From Candidatus Peregrinibacteria bacterium CG_4_9_14_0_2_um_filter_41_14 (GTDB taxonomy: Bacteria > Patescibacteriota > Gracilibacteria > UBA1369 > UM-FILTER-41-14), in assembly GCA_002788755.1 (NCBI GenBank), contig PFRW01000051.1, positions 1-44,131 on the forward strand: a stretch of DNA of 44,131 nt. Reading direction: 5' to 3'. The notes under the pieces are model-generated. The model was not told the DNA's origin, ran no database searches, and saw nothing but the letters and a program-made list of their open reading frames with translations. A program made the translations under genes and the position numbers. Shown in pieces: positions 25,217 through 33,995 of this stretch (its first letter is position 1; each line of letters begins with the position of its first letter).

Positions 25217-26254
25217 TTAAACATCTCTAGCTGCTTTCAACAATGCTTCAGCACCCTCAACACCATATTTCAACATTGATGTTGCCCTTTGGCGTGCATA
25301 GAAATATAAACCTTCATCCATAAGACGTTGATAATCAGGCAATAAAAGCCTTTTCAGACGTTGTTTAAGAAGATCATTATTGGGATCTAAAGAAAGCTCC
25401 TCCTTTAATTCGTCCCATTTTTTGAAAAAATCAACATCTACAAGAACCTCCGTCATTCGAGCGTTACTAGTATCTGGTGAACTAGCTGTAAGCAAAACAA
25501 TCCTACTACGGATATTTAATAATTCTTCTTCAGAATAAGACTTACTTGGCTTAAATTGGGGATCAAAAATTTTAGTATGACTTCCACCAACCATCGCCAA
25601 TACATTACCTTTAAGCTCTAAATTTTTAACTAAATGCCAACTAATATCATTTGACACTGTAAGCAATTTCTCAAAAGTAACTCGTGCTTTTCTCTTTTCG
25701 GTCTCAAGATTTTGAACAATCATTACGGACAAAATTTCAACACTCGCTATACTAACATTAAAAAGTCTACTAATAGCATTCACTAACAAACCAATATTAT
25801 CTTTATACCTTAGTAACTCAGCTACCATCAGTGCACATATTGCATCCCTATGTGATACACCAGCCAAATCAGCAATCACAAAATTATACGGAGTACATAT
25901 AGCATCCTCCACATCAATACCCATTGCTTGCGCACGCTCCATCAAATATTGCACTTCTGGCGTAGCATTTCCCATGCCCTCCACAATAATAGAATTTGGC
26001 TTTTCCTGTTCATCTAAAATTTTATCCAATATATATATTGCAGATGCTGAGTAATGCTCCATTAATCCAACTGTCTTAATTTTAAAATCTGGATGAACAA
26101 AAGTAGCTACATCTGGAGACTGTTCATCAGCAGGAACCTCTGAAGATGCTATCAAATCTAAAGCTCTTTGTCTCACACCCCTAATTTGATCCAATTGAAT
26201 AGGTTGAACACCCCCCCCATTTTCTCGTTCATCACAACCAATTTCATTTTCCAT
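25217..26254 (-). CDS. Unknown protein, possibly TraB/ChaN-like fold
   Basis: 345 residues from the ATG at 26254 (MENEIGCDERENGG); an upstream in-frame start at 26311 adds a hydrophobic leader that I think is chance. There is no signal peptide in the chosen form. Two motifs stand out: NSIIVEGMGN with a glutamate after two hydrophobics, and NVLAMVGGSHTKIF with Gly-Gly-Ser-His near residue 225. The spacing and flavour recall TraB/PrgY/GumN or ChaN/EreA-type proteins, whose active sites use such Glu and Gly-x-His motifs, but I would not assign it. The C-terminus is helical and charged. It lies downstream of gatA, separated by about 90 bases. Confidence 0.7.
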   Translation of the reverse strand: MENEIGCDERENGGGVQPIQLDQIRGVRQRALDLIASSEVPADEQSPDVATFVHPDFKIKTVGLMEHYSASAIYILDKILDEQEKPNSIIVEGMGNATPEVQYLMERAQAMGIDVEDAICTPYNFVIADLAGVSHRDAICALMVAELLRYKDNIGLLVNAISRLFNVSIASVEILSVMIVQNLETEKRKARVTFEKLLTVSNDISWHLVKNLELKGNVLAMVGGSHTKIFDPQFKPSKSYSEEELLNIRSRIVLLTASSPDTSNARMTEVLVDVDFFKKWDELKEELSLDPNNDLLKQRLKRLLLPDYQRLMDEGLYFYARQRATSMLKYGVEGAEALLKAARDV

Positions 26255-26343
26255 AGTATTATATATTAAATGAATATACGACACTATAAAACAAAGGAAT
26301 AAAAATGTCAATCCACGATTCGCCGCACCCCTTCATTAAGACC

Positions 26344-27759
26344 CTACCGCCCTGCCATCTCATAAGCATGCCCAACATTCAACAACTTTGCCTCACTCCA
26401 CTGCGGGCTCATCAACTGCAAGCCTACCGGCAAACCATCGGTGGTATTACCGCAAGGAACAGACAAACCGGGTAAACCAGCAATGGCAGATGGGATTGTG
26501 AGCGCATCAGCATTGTACATTGCGACGGGATCATCCGACTTCGCGCCAATTTTAAAAGCGGGGAAAGGTGAAACGGGAGCGGCTAAAACGTCGACCTCCT
26601 CAAAAACTTGCTCAAAATCTTGGCAAATTAAAGTTCGCACTTTTTGCGCTTTCAGATAGTAGGCATCGTAATAACCGGCAGATAAAGCGTAAGTTCCCAT
26701 CATAATCCGACGTTTCATTTCCGGGCCAAAACCTTTACCTCTGTTTTTTAAATAAAATTCATATAAATCTTGAGGATCTTCGCCTAAACGCGGACCATAA
26801 CGCACACCGTCAAAACGAGCCATATTGGAACTAACCTCACTTGGCGAAATAATGTAATAAACGGCCACACCATACTTGGTCATTGGCAAAGAAACTTCCT
26901 TAATAATCGCCCCCTCATTTTTCAAAACCTCGACCGCTTCCATTACACGCGCTCGCACATCAGGCTCTACGGACTCACTAAAATACTCTTTTGGTAAACC
27001 GATGCGCATGCCTTTAATCGAATTATTAATTCCACCCAAATAAGCATCAACTTTAACATTTGGCGCAGTTGTATCTAAACGATGACTACCGGCAATTGCA
27101 CCCAAAACCAAGGCGGCATCATAAACCGTTTTAGTTAAAGCCCCCACCGTATCCAAAGACGATGCCATCGAAATAACACCGGAACGCGGCACCCGGCCAT
27201 AAGTCACTTTTAACCCCACAGATCCACAAAAAGAAGCAGGCTGTCTAATCGAACCACCGGTATCGGTCCCCATCGAAAAAGCACACAAATTAGCGGCAAC
27301 AGCAGCAGCCGACCCACCACTGGAACCACCGGCCACACACTCTAAATTTGCCGGATTTTTAGTCACACCAAAAGCGGAAGTCTCGCTAGAAGCACCACAT
27401 GTAAATTCATCTGTATTTACCTTACCCAACAAAATTGCCCCTTGATCATATAAACGATCTACAACCGGCGCATTGTATGGTGGTTTAAAACCTTTTAAAA
27501 TATTGGAACAAGCAGTCGTTTCAATTCCCTCGGTCGAAAAAACATCTTTAAGAGCCATTGGCACATTTGCCAAACTGCCCTGCGCACTTTCATCAATCTG
27601 ACTTTTTGCCACATCTACCGTTTCTAAAATATAGGCATTTAGTGCGGGATTTTCTTGTTTAATTGCGTCAGCATAAGCGTCTACTACTTCTAAAGGCGAA
27701 AAGGTTTTCGCCTGATAACCCTCCAACAACTCCTTAACCGAAAGCGTGTTTAATTCCAT
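26344..27759 (-). CDS. gatA: Glu-tRNA(Gln)/Asp-tRNA(Asn) amidotransferase subunit A
   Basis: GatA (471 residues) releases ammonia from glutamine for amidation of mischarged tRNA by the GatCAB complex. The amidase Ser-cisSer-Lys triad is visible: Lys in PMALKDVFS (about residue 71), cis-Ser and Ser in VAGGSSGGSAAAVA and TDTGGSIRQPASFCG. The C-terminal half has GLPGLSVPCG and LPVGLQLM, typical of GatA. gatC lies two bases upstream; gatB is not in the window. An intact GatCA pair suggests the organism makes Gln-tRNA (and perhaps Asn-tRNA) indirectly. Confidence 0.97.
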   Translation of the reverse strand: MELNTLSVKELLEGYQAKTFSPLEVVDAYADAIKQENPALNAYILETVDVAKSQIDESAQGSLANVPMALKDVFSTEGIETTACSNILKGFKPPYNAPVVDRLYDQGAILLGKVNTDEFTCGASSETSAFGVTKNPANLECVAGGSSGGSAAAVAANLCAFSMGTDTGGSIRQPASFCGSVGLKVTYGRVPRSGVISMASSLDTVGALTKTVYDAALVLGAIAGSHRLDTTAPNVKVDAYLGGINNSIKGMRIGLPKEYFSESVEPDVRARVMEAVEVLKNEGAIIKEVSLPMTKYGVAVYYIISPSEVSSNMARFDGVRYGPRLGEDPQDLYEFYLKNRGKGFGPEMKRRIMMGTYALSAGYYDAYYLKAQKVRTLICQDFEQVFEEVDVLAAPVSPFPAFKIGAKSDDPVAMYNADALTIPSAIAGLPGLSVPCGNTTDGLPVGLQLMSPQWSEAKLLNVGHAYEMAGR

Positions 27760-27761
27760 AA

Positions 27762-28067
27762 TTAACTGTTAAATACAGATGGCACCACAACTTGATTATC
27801 GATCACTTCGCCATCAACGTTACCTAGCAATCGTTTTTTATCTTCGACAAAATCAATAACTTTGTCTTCTTCAAAAATGTTAGTTAGTCCGGTAACTTGT
27901 GCGGTTGGCTTCACACCCTCTGTATCCACCTCCGCCAAAATTTCAATTGCTCCTAAAATATCCTGCAACTGGCCGGCAAACTTGGCAACTTCCGCTTCGC
28001 TTAGTTCCAAACGGGCTAAATGCGCAATTCTTTGCACAACCTCTTTTGTAATTTTTACATCTGACAT
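27762..28067 (-). CDS. gatC: Glu-tRNA(Gln)/Asp-tRNA(Asn) amidotransferase subunit C
   Basis: A 101-residue GatC that wraps around GatA and stabilises the GatCAB complex. The typical N-terminal helix is seen in VQRIAHLARLELSEAEVAKF, followed by FAGQLQDILGAIEILAEVDT and the extended EGVKPTAQVTGLTN segment that lies along GatA. It begins the gatC-gatA pair on the minus strand. Confidence 0.95.
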   Translation of the reverse strand: MSDVKITKEVVQRIAHLARLELSEAEVAKFAGQLQDILGAIEILAEVDTEGVKPTAQVTGLTNIFEEDKVIDFVEDKKRLLGNVDGEVIDNQVVVPSVFNS

Positions 28068-28116
28068 ATTATAATGATCAATAAATGCAGTCCAAGCTTA
28101 GGGATTTAAGCGAAAA

Positions 28117-28145
28117 GTGACAAGAGAAAATTCTTCCATTATAGT
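28117..28145 (+). promoter_or_regulatory. Candidate promoter giving a leaderless transcript
   Basis: GTGACA (28117-28122), a 17-base spacer, and TATAGT (28140-28145) end six bases before the ATG at 28152. The predicted start site is therefore at or next to the initiation codon. No Shine-Dalgarno sequence is present. Confidence 0.45.
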
Positions 28146-28151
28146 AGATAT

Positions 28152-28508
28152 ATGATTGAAACAGTCCCCCATATAAATACCGAGTCCAAAAACAAAACTA
28201 CGGCAATTTACCAAAATATTAACTGTGTCAGTTTTTATTTTTTCGCTACTCTTGGCTTTGTCCACCTTATTAGCGGTCTTTTTGTCGCCAACGAAATCGC
28301 GCTTAAAGGCATGTGGCTAATCAACCGCTTACTCGATGTCCCCTTCTTTATCGTCAGCTATCTTTACTTTGCCTCACTATTTAAACTACAATTAGACTCC
28401 GATGCAACCAACACCAACGTTTGGGATTTACTTATTATTGTCGTTGGCATCGGCTTATTGTTATTTCTTCAGGTTTACGACTTAGTTTTCCCTAATTTGC
28501 AGCCATGA
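28152..28508 (+). CDS. Small three-helix membrane protein, unknown
   Basis: 118 residues with a polar N-terminus and three hydrophobic segments at about 25-47, 60-79 and 91-109. No enzymatic motif is visible and I recognise no family. It overlaps the next gene by four bases (ATGA), which makes it the first gene of an operon with the RibL-like enzyme, ftsX and recO. Confidence 0.72.
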   Translation: MIETVPHINTESKNKTTAIYQNINCVSFYFFATLGFVHLISGLFVANEIALKGMWLINRLLDVPFFIVSYLYFASLFKLQLDSDATNTNVWDLLIIVVGIGLLLFLQVYDLVFPNLQP

Positions 28509-28921
28509 AACGCGTTCTCGCCTTTGGAACTTTCGATTATTTTCACATTGGACATCAATACTACCTTAATGAAGCCGCAAAACTTGGCGACGAACTTTAC
28601 GTAATCATTGCCCGCGACGACACGGTCAAACAAGTTAAAGGCTTTAAAACAGACGAAAACGAAAAAACTCGTCAAAAAAAAGTTGCAAACTGGCCAACCG
28701 TTACCAAAGCAATTCTCGGTAGCAAAAAAGATAAGTACGATGTATTAAAAAAATACAAACCTGATATAATTTGCCTCGGATACGATCAATACGCTTTCAC
28801 ACAACAACTCCAAAATAAAATAATCGAACTCAAACTTAACACAAAAATTATCCGCCTACCGGCGTATCAACCTCAAATCTACAAATCCTCAATCATTAAA
28901 AAAGCACAAAATGCGAACTAA
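28505..28921 (+). CDS. RibL-like FAD synthetase / cytidylyltransferase-family protein
   Basis: A 138-residue nucleotidyltransferase of the HxGH superfamily. GTFDYFHIGHQYYLNEAAKL carries the HIGH motif at residues 14-17. The stretches VIIARDDTV and PDIICLGYDQ match archaeal FAD synthetase RibL more closely than glycerol-3-phosphate cytidylyltransferase (TagD), the main alternative. If RibL, it adenylates FMN to FAD, and pairs with the standalone riboflavin kinase at 3811-4173. It overlaps the membrane-protein gene by four bases and ftsX by eleven. Confidence 0.78.
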   Translation: MKRVLAFGTFDYFHIGHQYYLNEAAKLGDELYVIIARDDTVKQVKGFKTDENEKTRQKKVANWPTVTKAILGSKKDKYDVLKKYKPDIICLGYDQYAFTQQLQNKIIELKLNTKIIRLPAYQPQIYKSSIIKKAQNAN

Positions 28922-29822
28922 AAAATATTTCCACGAAGCCATCACCGCCATTATTCGCAATCGCTTTTTGTCGGCCGTCACCATTTTAAGTATCGCCTTC
29001 ATCCTACTAATTTTTAATGTACTGCTAGCCGTTAATCAACTCACGCACAGCACTATTCAAGACCTAAGCGAAAAAATAACCCTCACCGTTTACGTAAAAA
29101 CCGACATCGACCCCAAAACACTAGACCCACTCATAAGCGAAATCAACCAACTACCCTTTGTTATCGATACTCAATACCAAACCGCAGCCGACGCCCTCAC
29201 AAAAATCACCACCAAATATCCGGAAAGCACAAAATTTTTAAGCCAATACAACGTCCCCAATCCGCTACCGGCAACTGTTAACATCAAAACCAACAACCTC
29301 GAAGACCAACGCCAACTAATTAAACTGTTTCAAAACGAACCATACAAAAACATCTTCCGTGTTAACGAAAACGATCAACAACGTAGCACAATCCAAACCG
29401 TAATCAATAACCTGATCAACCTTAAAGGTTTTACGTTTCAAGTTATTCTATGGGTCATTTTAACCTTTACTATTGGCGGCGCCCTGCTTATTTTCAACGT
29501 TTTAAACGTTACCCTCTTTAGTCGCCGCAAAGAAATCCAAATCATGCAATTTGTCGGTGCCACTCATGCCACAATTCGCATGCCGTTTGTGTTTGAAGGA
29601 ATTTTATACGGAGTGGCCTCCTTCATCCTCAGCTTTATATTACTATTAATCATCCAAATATTTATTCCGGAATCAATTCAGGAATTTCGCTCCATTCTTT
29701 TATCTGGTAGTTTTCAATTCACCTTAATTATCGAACTCATCGCCATTGGCATAATTAGTGGCGTCATCAGTGTTTTAACCGTCGAAAATCATCTTAAACA
29801 CAAAGGCATTCTAGCCGATTAA
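28911..29822 (+). CDS. ftsX: Cell division protein FtsX
   Basis: FtsX is the membrane subunit of FtsEX, which activates peptidoglycan hydrolases at the septum. 303 residues with four membrane helices at about 21-44, 170-200, 222-250 and 270-297, and a large extracellular loop between the first two (KITLTVYVKTDIDPKTLDP) typical of the FtsX ectodomain. The permease signature NVTLFSRRKEIQIMQFVGA is followed by the membrane-reentry IRMPFVFEGILYG. The partner ftsE is not in the window. The start overlaps the end of the RibL-like gene. Confidence 0.93.
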   Translation: MRTKKYFHEAITAIIRNRFLSAVTILSIAFILLIFNVLLAVNQLTHSTIQDLSEKITLTVYVKTDIDPKTLDPLISEINQLPFVIDTQYQTAADALTKITTKYPESTKFLSQYNVPNPLPATVNIKTNNLEDQRQLIKLFQNEPYKNIFRVNENDQQRSTIQTVINNLINLKGFTFQVILWVILTFTIGGALLIFNVLNVTLFSRRKEIQIMQFVGATHATIRMPFVFEGILYGVASFILSFILLLIIQIFIPESIQEFRSILLSGSFQFTLIIELIAIGIISGVISVLTVENHLKHKGILAD

Positions 29823-29831
29823 TTTTTTTAC

Positions 29832-30575
29832 ATGTCACGTTTTCGGGAAAAATTTACCAACGGCTTTATTATTGGTAGTAATCAAGCCCCCAACAACGTT
29901 ATTTATCTTCAAATTTTTACCAAAGAACTAGGTGTTATTACCGCTAAAGCCAAAGTCAGCCCCAAACTAACCGGCAAATTCCAAGGCAAATTAGAGCCGC
30001 TAACCAAAGCAATGTTTGTTTTATACAAAGGCCAAACTACTTGGAGCATCAAAGAAATAACCAACGTCCAAAACACCCATCTCGACCTAGTCACACATCC
30101 AATTCAAGAACTTATTCATTTCATCTGCAAGATTTATCGCCAACTCCTCCCCGAAGACGAACCACTAGCCTCCCTATTTGTAATGCTTGAACAAGTACAC
30201 CAAAATATTGCAAACCACATTTATTCCACAAGCAGCATCATCTATTTTCTAGCACAAACTCTCGACAAAATCGGCATCTTGCCAAATCTCAAAACCTGTC
30301 CCGGCTGCAAATCCGAAATCACCGGCAACGCCACTTACGACCCGGCTCAACAAGAAATCTTCTGCACAAACTGCATCCCCAATCACTCGGAACAGCTTGT
30401 CCAAATTAATCTCAACCAACGCAAAACAATCTACTACGCCACCAAAACCAACCTCATCGATTTCAACAAAATCCAAATTGATCCAAACATTCAAGCCAAA
30501 AGCATTCGCCTATTACAAGTCATTACGGCAAACTACTTGGGCAAATCCCCTAGTCTAGTTTCTTTACCGATTTAA
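29832..30575 (+). CDS. recO: DNA repair protein RecO
   Basis: RecO helps load RecA on gapped single-stranded DNA with RecR. 247 residues: an OB-fold N-terminus (FREKFTNGFIIGSNQAPNNV, FTKELGVITAKAKV), a helical middle, and a zinc-binding cluster with Cys-x2-Cys in TCPGCKSEITG and FCTNCIPNH. It lies nine bases after ftsX. Its last 26 bases overlap the end of rel on the opposite strand, a convergent overlap. Confidence 0.9.
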   Translation: MSRFREKFTNGFIIGSNQAPNNVIYLQIFTKELGVITAKAKVSPKLTGKFQGKLEPLTKAMFVLYKGQTTWSIKEITNVQNTHLDLVTHPIQELIHFICKIYRQLLPEDEPLASLFVMLEQVHQNIANHIYSTSSIIYFLAQTLDKIGILPNLKTCPGCKSEITGNATYDPAQQEIFCTNCIPNHSEQLVQINLNQRKTIYYATKTNLIDFNKIQIDPNIQAKSIRLLQVITANYLGKSPSLVSLPI

Positions 30576-32787
30576 CATTTGGCACTTCCTGAATTTTTTG
30601 AATTAAACGTGCCAACTGATCATAATCTTTTATCGCCACTTCAAACTCTCTAAAAATAAAAGTGGAATTGGTCGCTTCATTAAGTGCCATTTTTGTAATA
30701 TTGATGCCCATTTGCGAAGTTAAACAAGAAATATCCGACAACAACCCAATACGATCCTGCATTACCACCTCAAGTGACACCCTGTAAGTTGGCGCCGCCA
30801 CATCCTTACGCCAGTGCGCTGCAATCAGCCTCTCCGTTTTACGATTATTAATTACCTTACAAGCCTTTTTGTGCACAGTCACCCCACGCCCACGGGTAAT
30901 ATAACCAATTATGGCATCACCGGGATTTGGCTGACAACAAGTCGCCATCTTTATCGGAAAATCCGTATATCCATCCACAACAACCTCATTTTTTCCAACC
31001 TCTTCTATGGCCTTTTTCTTATCTTGTTTCTTTTTCTTAATTTCGATTATACGAGACCGCGAACGCAACAATTCCTCTGCCGGAAATAGAGTTTTAATCA
31101 CAACATTCGGGTACAACATTCCCCTACCAATATCCCGTAATAACTCTTCTCGATCCTTCAACGTCAACTTACAACCACCATAATTTTTCAATAGCTGTAA
31201 ATCAGCATCCAAAGGTGCCTTACTAATTTGCTCCAAATGTTTATTTAAAATTTCTCGACCCTCGCGCAAAATTTTCTGAGGATCAGCATTAGACCTAAAC
31301 CATCCTTTAATCTTACTCTTTGCCGAACTGGTTTTAACAAAAGATAACCAATATTGATTTGGCTCTGCATTATCACGCGTAATAATTTCAACAACATTGC
31401 CATTTTGTAGCTCGTAATCCAAAGGCACAATGGCATCATTAACTTTAGCCATTGCACAATGATTCCCCACCTCCGAATGAACAGCATAAGCAAAATCGAT
31501 TGGTGTGGCCCCGGCCGGCAAATCTTGCACATCTCCCGCTGGTGTTAAAACAAAAATCCGTCTATGAAAAATATCACGATGTAAGTCATCAATAAATTCT
31601 TCATTATTAGATACTTCTTCCTGCAAACTATTTAAAGCTTTTACCCAACCCAATCGCTCACCAAACTTACTACTATTCCTAATTTCTTCAGCATCCATAC
31701 CCGCAGTTGCGCCACCGGTCTCACCATAAAGCCAATGCGAAGCCACACCGCGCTCCGCCTCACCATGCATCGATTCTGTTCTAATCTGAATTTCGGTTGG
31801 CTGATTACGCGACTTTGGGCCCAAACCAACAACAGTTGTATGCAAACTCCGATAACCATTAGGCTTTGGCACAGCAATGTAATCCTTAAATCGCTGCTGC
31901 AAAGGCGCCCACATGCCATGAATCACGCCCAACGCCTCATACAAATGCCCAGTATACTCCCGTCCATCCTTTTTCTGATCTTGCAAAATAATGCGCATCG
32001 CAAAAATATCATAAATCTCATCCACCGAACTTAAACTTTTACGGCTCAACTTAACGTGAATACTATACAAACTCTTTAAACGCGCCTCGACCTTAAATTT
32101 TTTAAAACCGCCACCCGCCAAACATTTAGTTAACGTTTTCTTAATGTCCAAAATTAGTGGATCCGTCATTCGACTATAACTACTAAGTTGTTCTTTTACA
32201 TTTTCATAATGTTCCGGTTCCAAAAATTCAAAACACAAATCCTCTAATTTACTTTTTAAATTATAAATACCTAAACGCGCTGCAATTGGCACATACACAT
32301 CCAAAGTCTCCGTAGCAATTCGCTCTTGTTTATGCGGTTTAACATATTCCAAAGTCGACATATTATGTAAGCGATCACAAAGTTTAATAATAATAATTCT
32401 AAAATCGGCCGCCATATGCACAAACATCCGCCGCAAATTTTCCGCATAAGGCTCATCAATACGCGATCTCACTTTACTTAACTTTTCCAACCCCTGAACC
32501 ATATAGGCCACTTTTGGACCAAACTCCGCTTCAATCTGCACCAAGGTACGATCCGTATCCTCAGAAACGTCATGCAACAAAGCCGCAATAATCATCTCCT
32601 CATCCGGATTATAATCCAACAAAATATCGACCACCGCCACCGGATGAATTATGTAAGGCTCCCCCGAAAAACGCTTTTGCCCCTCGTGAGCATCACGCGC
32701 ATATTCATAGGCCCGAACAATCCGCTCCATATCATACGAAGGAGATTGCTTTTTAATTCGATCTAAAACTGGTGCAAAAAAATTCAT
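30550..32787 (-). CDS. rel: Bifunctional (p)ppGpp synthetase/hydrolase Rel
   Basis: 745 residues, controlling the stringent-response alarmone. The HD hydrolase domain (about 25-180) retains EPYIIHPVAVVDILLDYNPD, LLHDVSEDTDRT and IKLCDRLHNMSTL, so hydrolase activity is likely. The synthetase domain (about 225-350) has FKDYIAVPKPNGYRSLHTT and TEIQIRTESMHGEAERGVA. A TGS domain (FVLTPAGDVQDLPAGATPID) follows near 420, then a zinc-finger/helical region with CCQPNPGDAI and a C-terminal ACT domain (RIGLLSDISCLTSQMGINIT). It is 15 bases after the membrane-protein gene at 32803-33858. Confidence 0.95.
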   Translation of the reverse strand: MNFFAPVLDRIKKQSPSYDMERIVRAYEYARDAHEGQKRFSGEPYIIHPVAVVDILLDYNPDEEMIIAALLHDVSEDTDRTLVQIEAEFGPKVAYMVQGLEKLSKVRSRIDEPYAENLRRMFVHMAADFRIIIIKLCDRLHNMSTLEYVKPHKQERIATETLDVYVPIAARLGIYNLKSKLEDLCFEFLEPEHYENVKEQLSSYSRMTDPLILDIKKTLTKCLAGGGFKKFKVEARLKSLYSIHVKLSRKSLSSVDEIYDIFAMRIILQDQKKDGREYTGHLYEALGVIHGMWAPLQQRFKDYIAVPKPNGYRSLHTTVVGLGPKSRNQPTEIQIRTESMHGEAERGVASHWLYGETGGATAGMDAEEIRNSSKFGERLGWVKALNSLQEEVSNNEEFIDDLHRDIFHRRIFVLTPAGDVQDLPAGATPIDFAYAVHSEVGNHCAMAKVNDAIVPLDYELQNGNVVEIITRDNAEPNQYWLSFVKTSSAKSKIKGWFRSNADPQKILREGREILNKHLEQISKAPLDADLQLLKNYGGCKLTLKDREELLRDIGRGMLYPNVVIKTLFPAEELLRSRSRIIEIKKKKQDKKKAIEEVGKNEVVVDGYTDFPIKMATCCQPNPGDAIIGYITRGRGVTVHKKACKVINNRKTERLIAAHWRKDVAAPTYRVSLEVVMQDRIGLLSDISCLTSQMGINITKMALNEATNSTFIFREFEVAIKDYDQLARLIQKIQEVPNVKSVKKLD

Positions 32788-32802
32788 ACCCCAAACAATA
32801 CA

Positions 32803-33858
32803 CTATTCCGCCGGAATCACCAAGTCCAAGTCAATCGTCGGGAAATCAATCACCTTTACACCTTTAACAAATGCATCTCGATTTGATTCCACCGCCAAAA
32901 TTTTATCAGTTACAATGGGTAAACCACGTTCATAACGAACAATAATCTGCTCCCGCGCACGCACTTCCGATCTAACCACAATGTACTGCTCTGCTAAGCG
33001 TTGATAAGTTTCTAGCAATTCCGGTAACCTTTCACTGGCAAGCTGATCCGCCGCATCTAAATAACGTTCTTCAGACGCATTCCTTGTTTCTTCCAATCGT
33101 ACCAATGTTTCATTTAAAATTGCGGTCTCTTGTCTTATATCCTCATAAGCTCGTGTCGCCTCCGCATAACTCGCCTTCAAATCATCTAAATACTGATCAA
33201 AAGCAGCATTACGAACCGAACTACTATCTAACAATAAAAAGATGTCTGTATTAAAAATGTTCTGCATTCGTCGATAAGTTCGCACATAGTAACTTAAACG
33301 ATTAGGCAATTGATCCACTGCCCCAAGCTGATTAATCACAATAAACAAATCCGTACTTAAATTTTCCACCGGTTTCGAGGTTGGCAACGCCTCTTCCTTA
33401 CCAATATCAGTCACCACTTTAACTGTTGATATATCCGATTCAACAGGAGTCTCGGTTACAACAGGATTTTCAGTTGCAACAGGTTCTTCAGTTATCACTT
33501 CATCCTTATTGCCACCGGTCACTTTATTCCAAATACGAGATAAAAAGCCCGGACCATCATCTACAGCCGGCACTGTTACCACTATCTCCGGTGCCTTATT
33601 TTGCTGAGCCAAAGGATCCACGCTATCGTTCAAATACCCCAACAAAAAAACAAAACTCGCCACAATAATTAAAATGAGCGATACAATAAAAGCAATAATT
33701 CCAAAAAAATGACTGCGCCCAATGTGCAACTCTGCCAAAATTCCTTTAACTTCATCAATAACACCACCATCACCCGGAATATGTTCCGGCTTAGGTTCTG
33801 GAACATTTGATGGCTCAGCATCCAAAGTTTCGCCTTCTATAACGGTATCGTCTGGCAT
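32803..33858 (-). CDS. Single-helix membrane protein with coiled coil, unknown
   Basis: 351 residues. A Pro/Glu-rich cytoplasmic N-terminus is followed by one membrane helix at about 51-75, a Thr/Glu/Pro-rich stalk (about 80-165), and an outer domain that is mostly coiled coil (about 225-330, heptad-like RAYEDIRQETAILNETLVRL). The end, FPTIDLDLVIPAE, is beta-like. I recognise no family. It is upstream of rel in the same transcription unit behind an extended -10 promoter. Confidence 0.75.
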   Translation of the reverse strand: MPDDTVIEGETLDAEPSNVPEPKPEHIPGDGGVIDEVKGILAELHIGRSHFFGIIAFIVSLILIIVASFVFLLGYLNDSVDPLAQQNKAPEIVVTVPAVDDGPGFLSRIWNKVTGGNKDEVITEEPVATENPVVTETPVESDISTVKVVTDIGKEEALPTSKPVENLSTDLFIVINQLGAVDQLPNRLSYYVRTYRRMQNIFNTDIFLLLDSSSVRNAAFDQYLDDLKASYAEATRAYEDIRQETAILNETLVRLEETRNASEERYLDAADQLASERLPELLETYQRLAEQYIVVRSEVRAREQIIVRYERGLPIVTDKILAVESNRDAFVKGVKVIDFPTIDLDLVIPAE

Positions 33859-33881
33859 AAATAATTACTAAGAATCTAATA

Positions 33882-33890
33882 ATTATAGCA
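33882..33890 (-). promoter_or_regulatory. Extended -10 promoter for the 33858-30550 operon
   Basis: On the minus strand TGCTATAAT gives a perfect TATAAT with the extended TGn motif. The start site would be about 17 bases before the ATG at 33858. No good -35 is seen, as is normal for extended -10 promoters. Confidence 0.6.
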
Positions 33891-33995
33891 TAAATAAGCC
33901 TGTATTAGAAGACAAAAGCAACTAATTAACAAAGAACCACTTAAATAAATCATCAAAATTAGCTAAATTAAAAAAGTCCCTAACCAAAAACAAAA

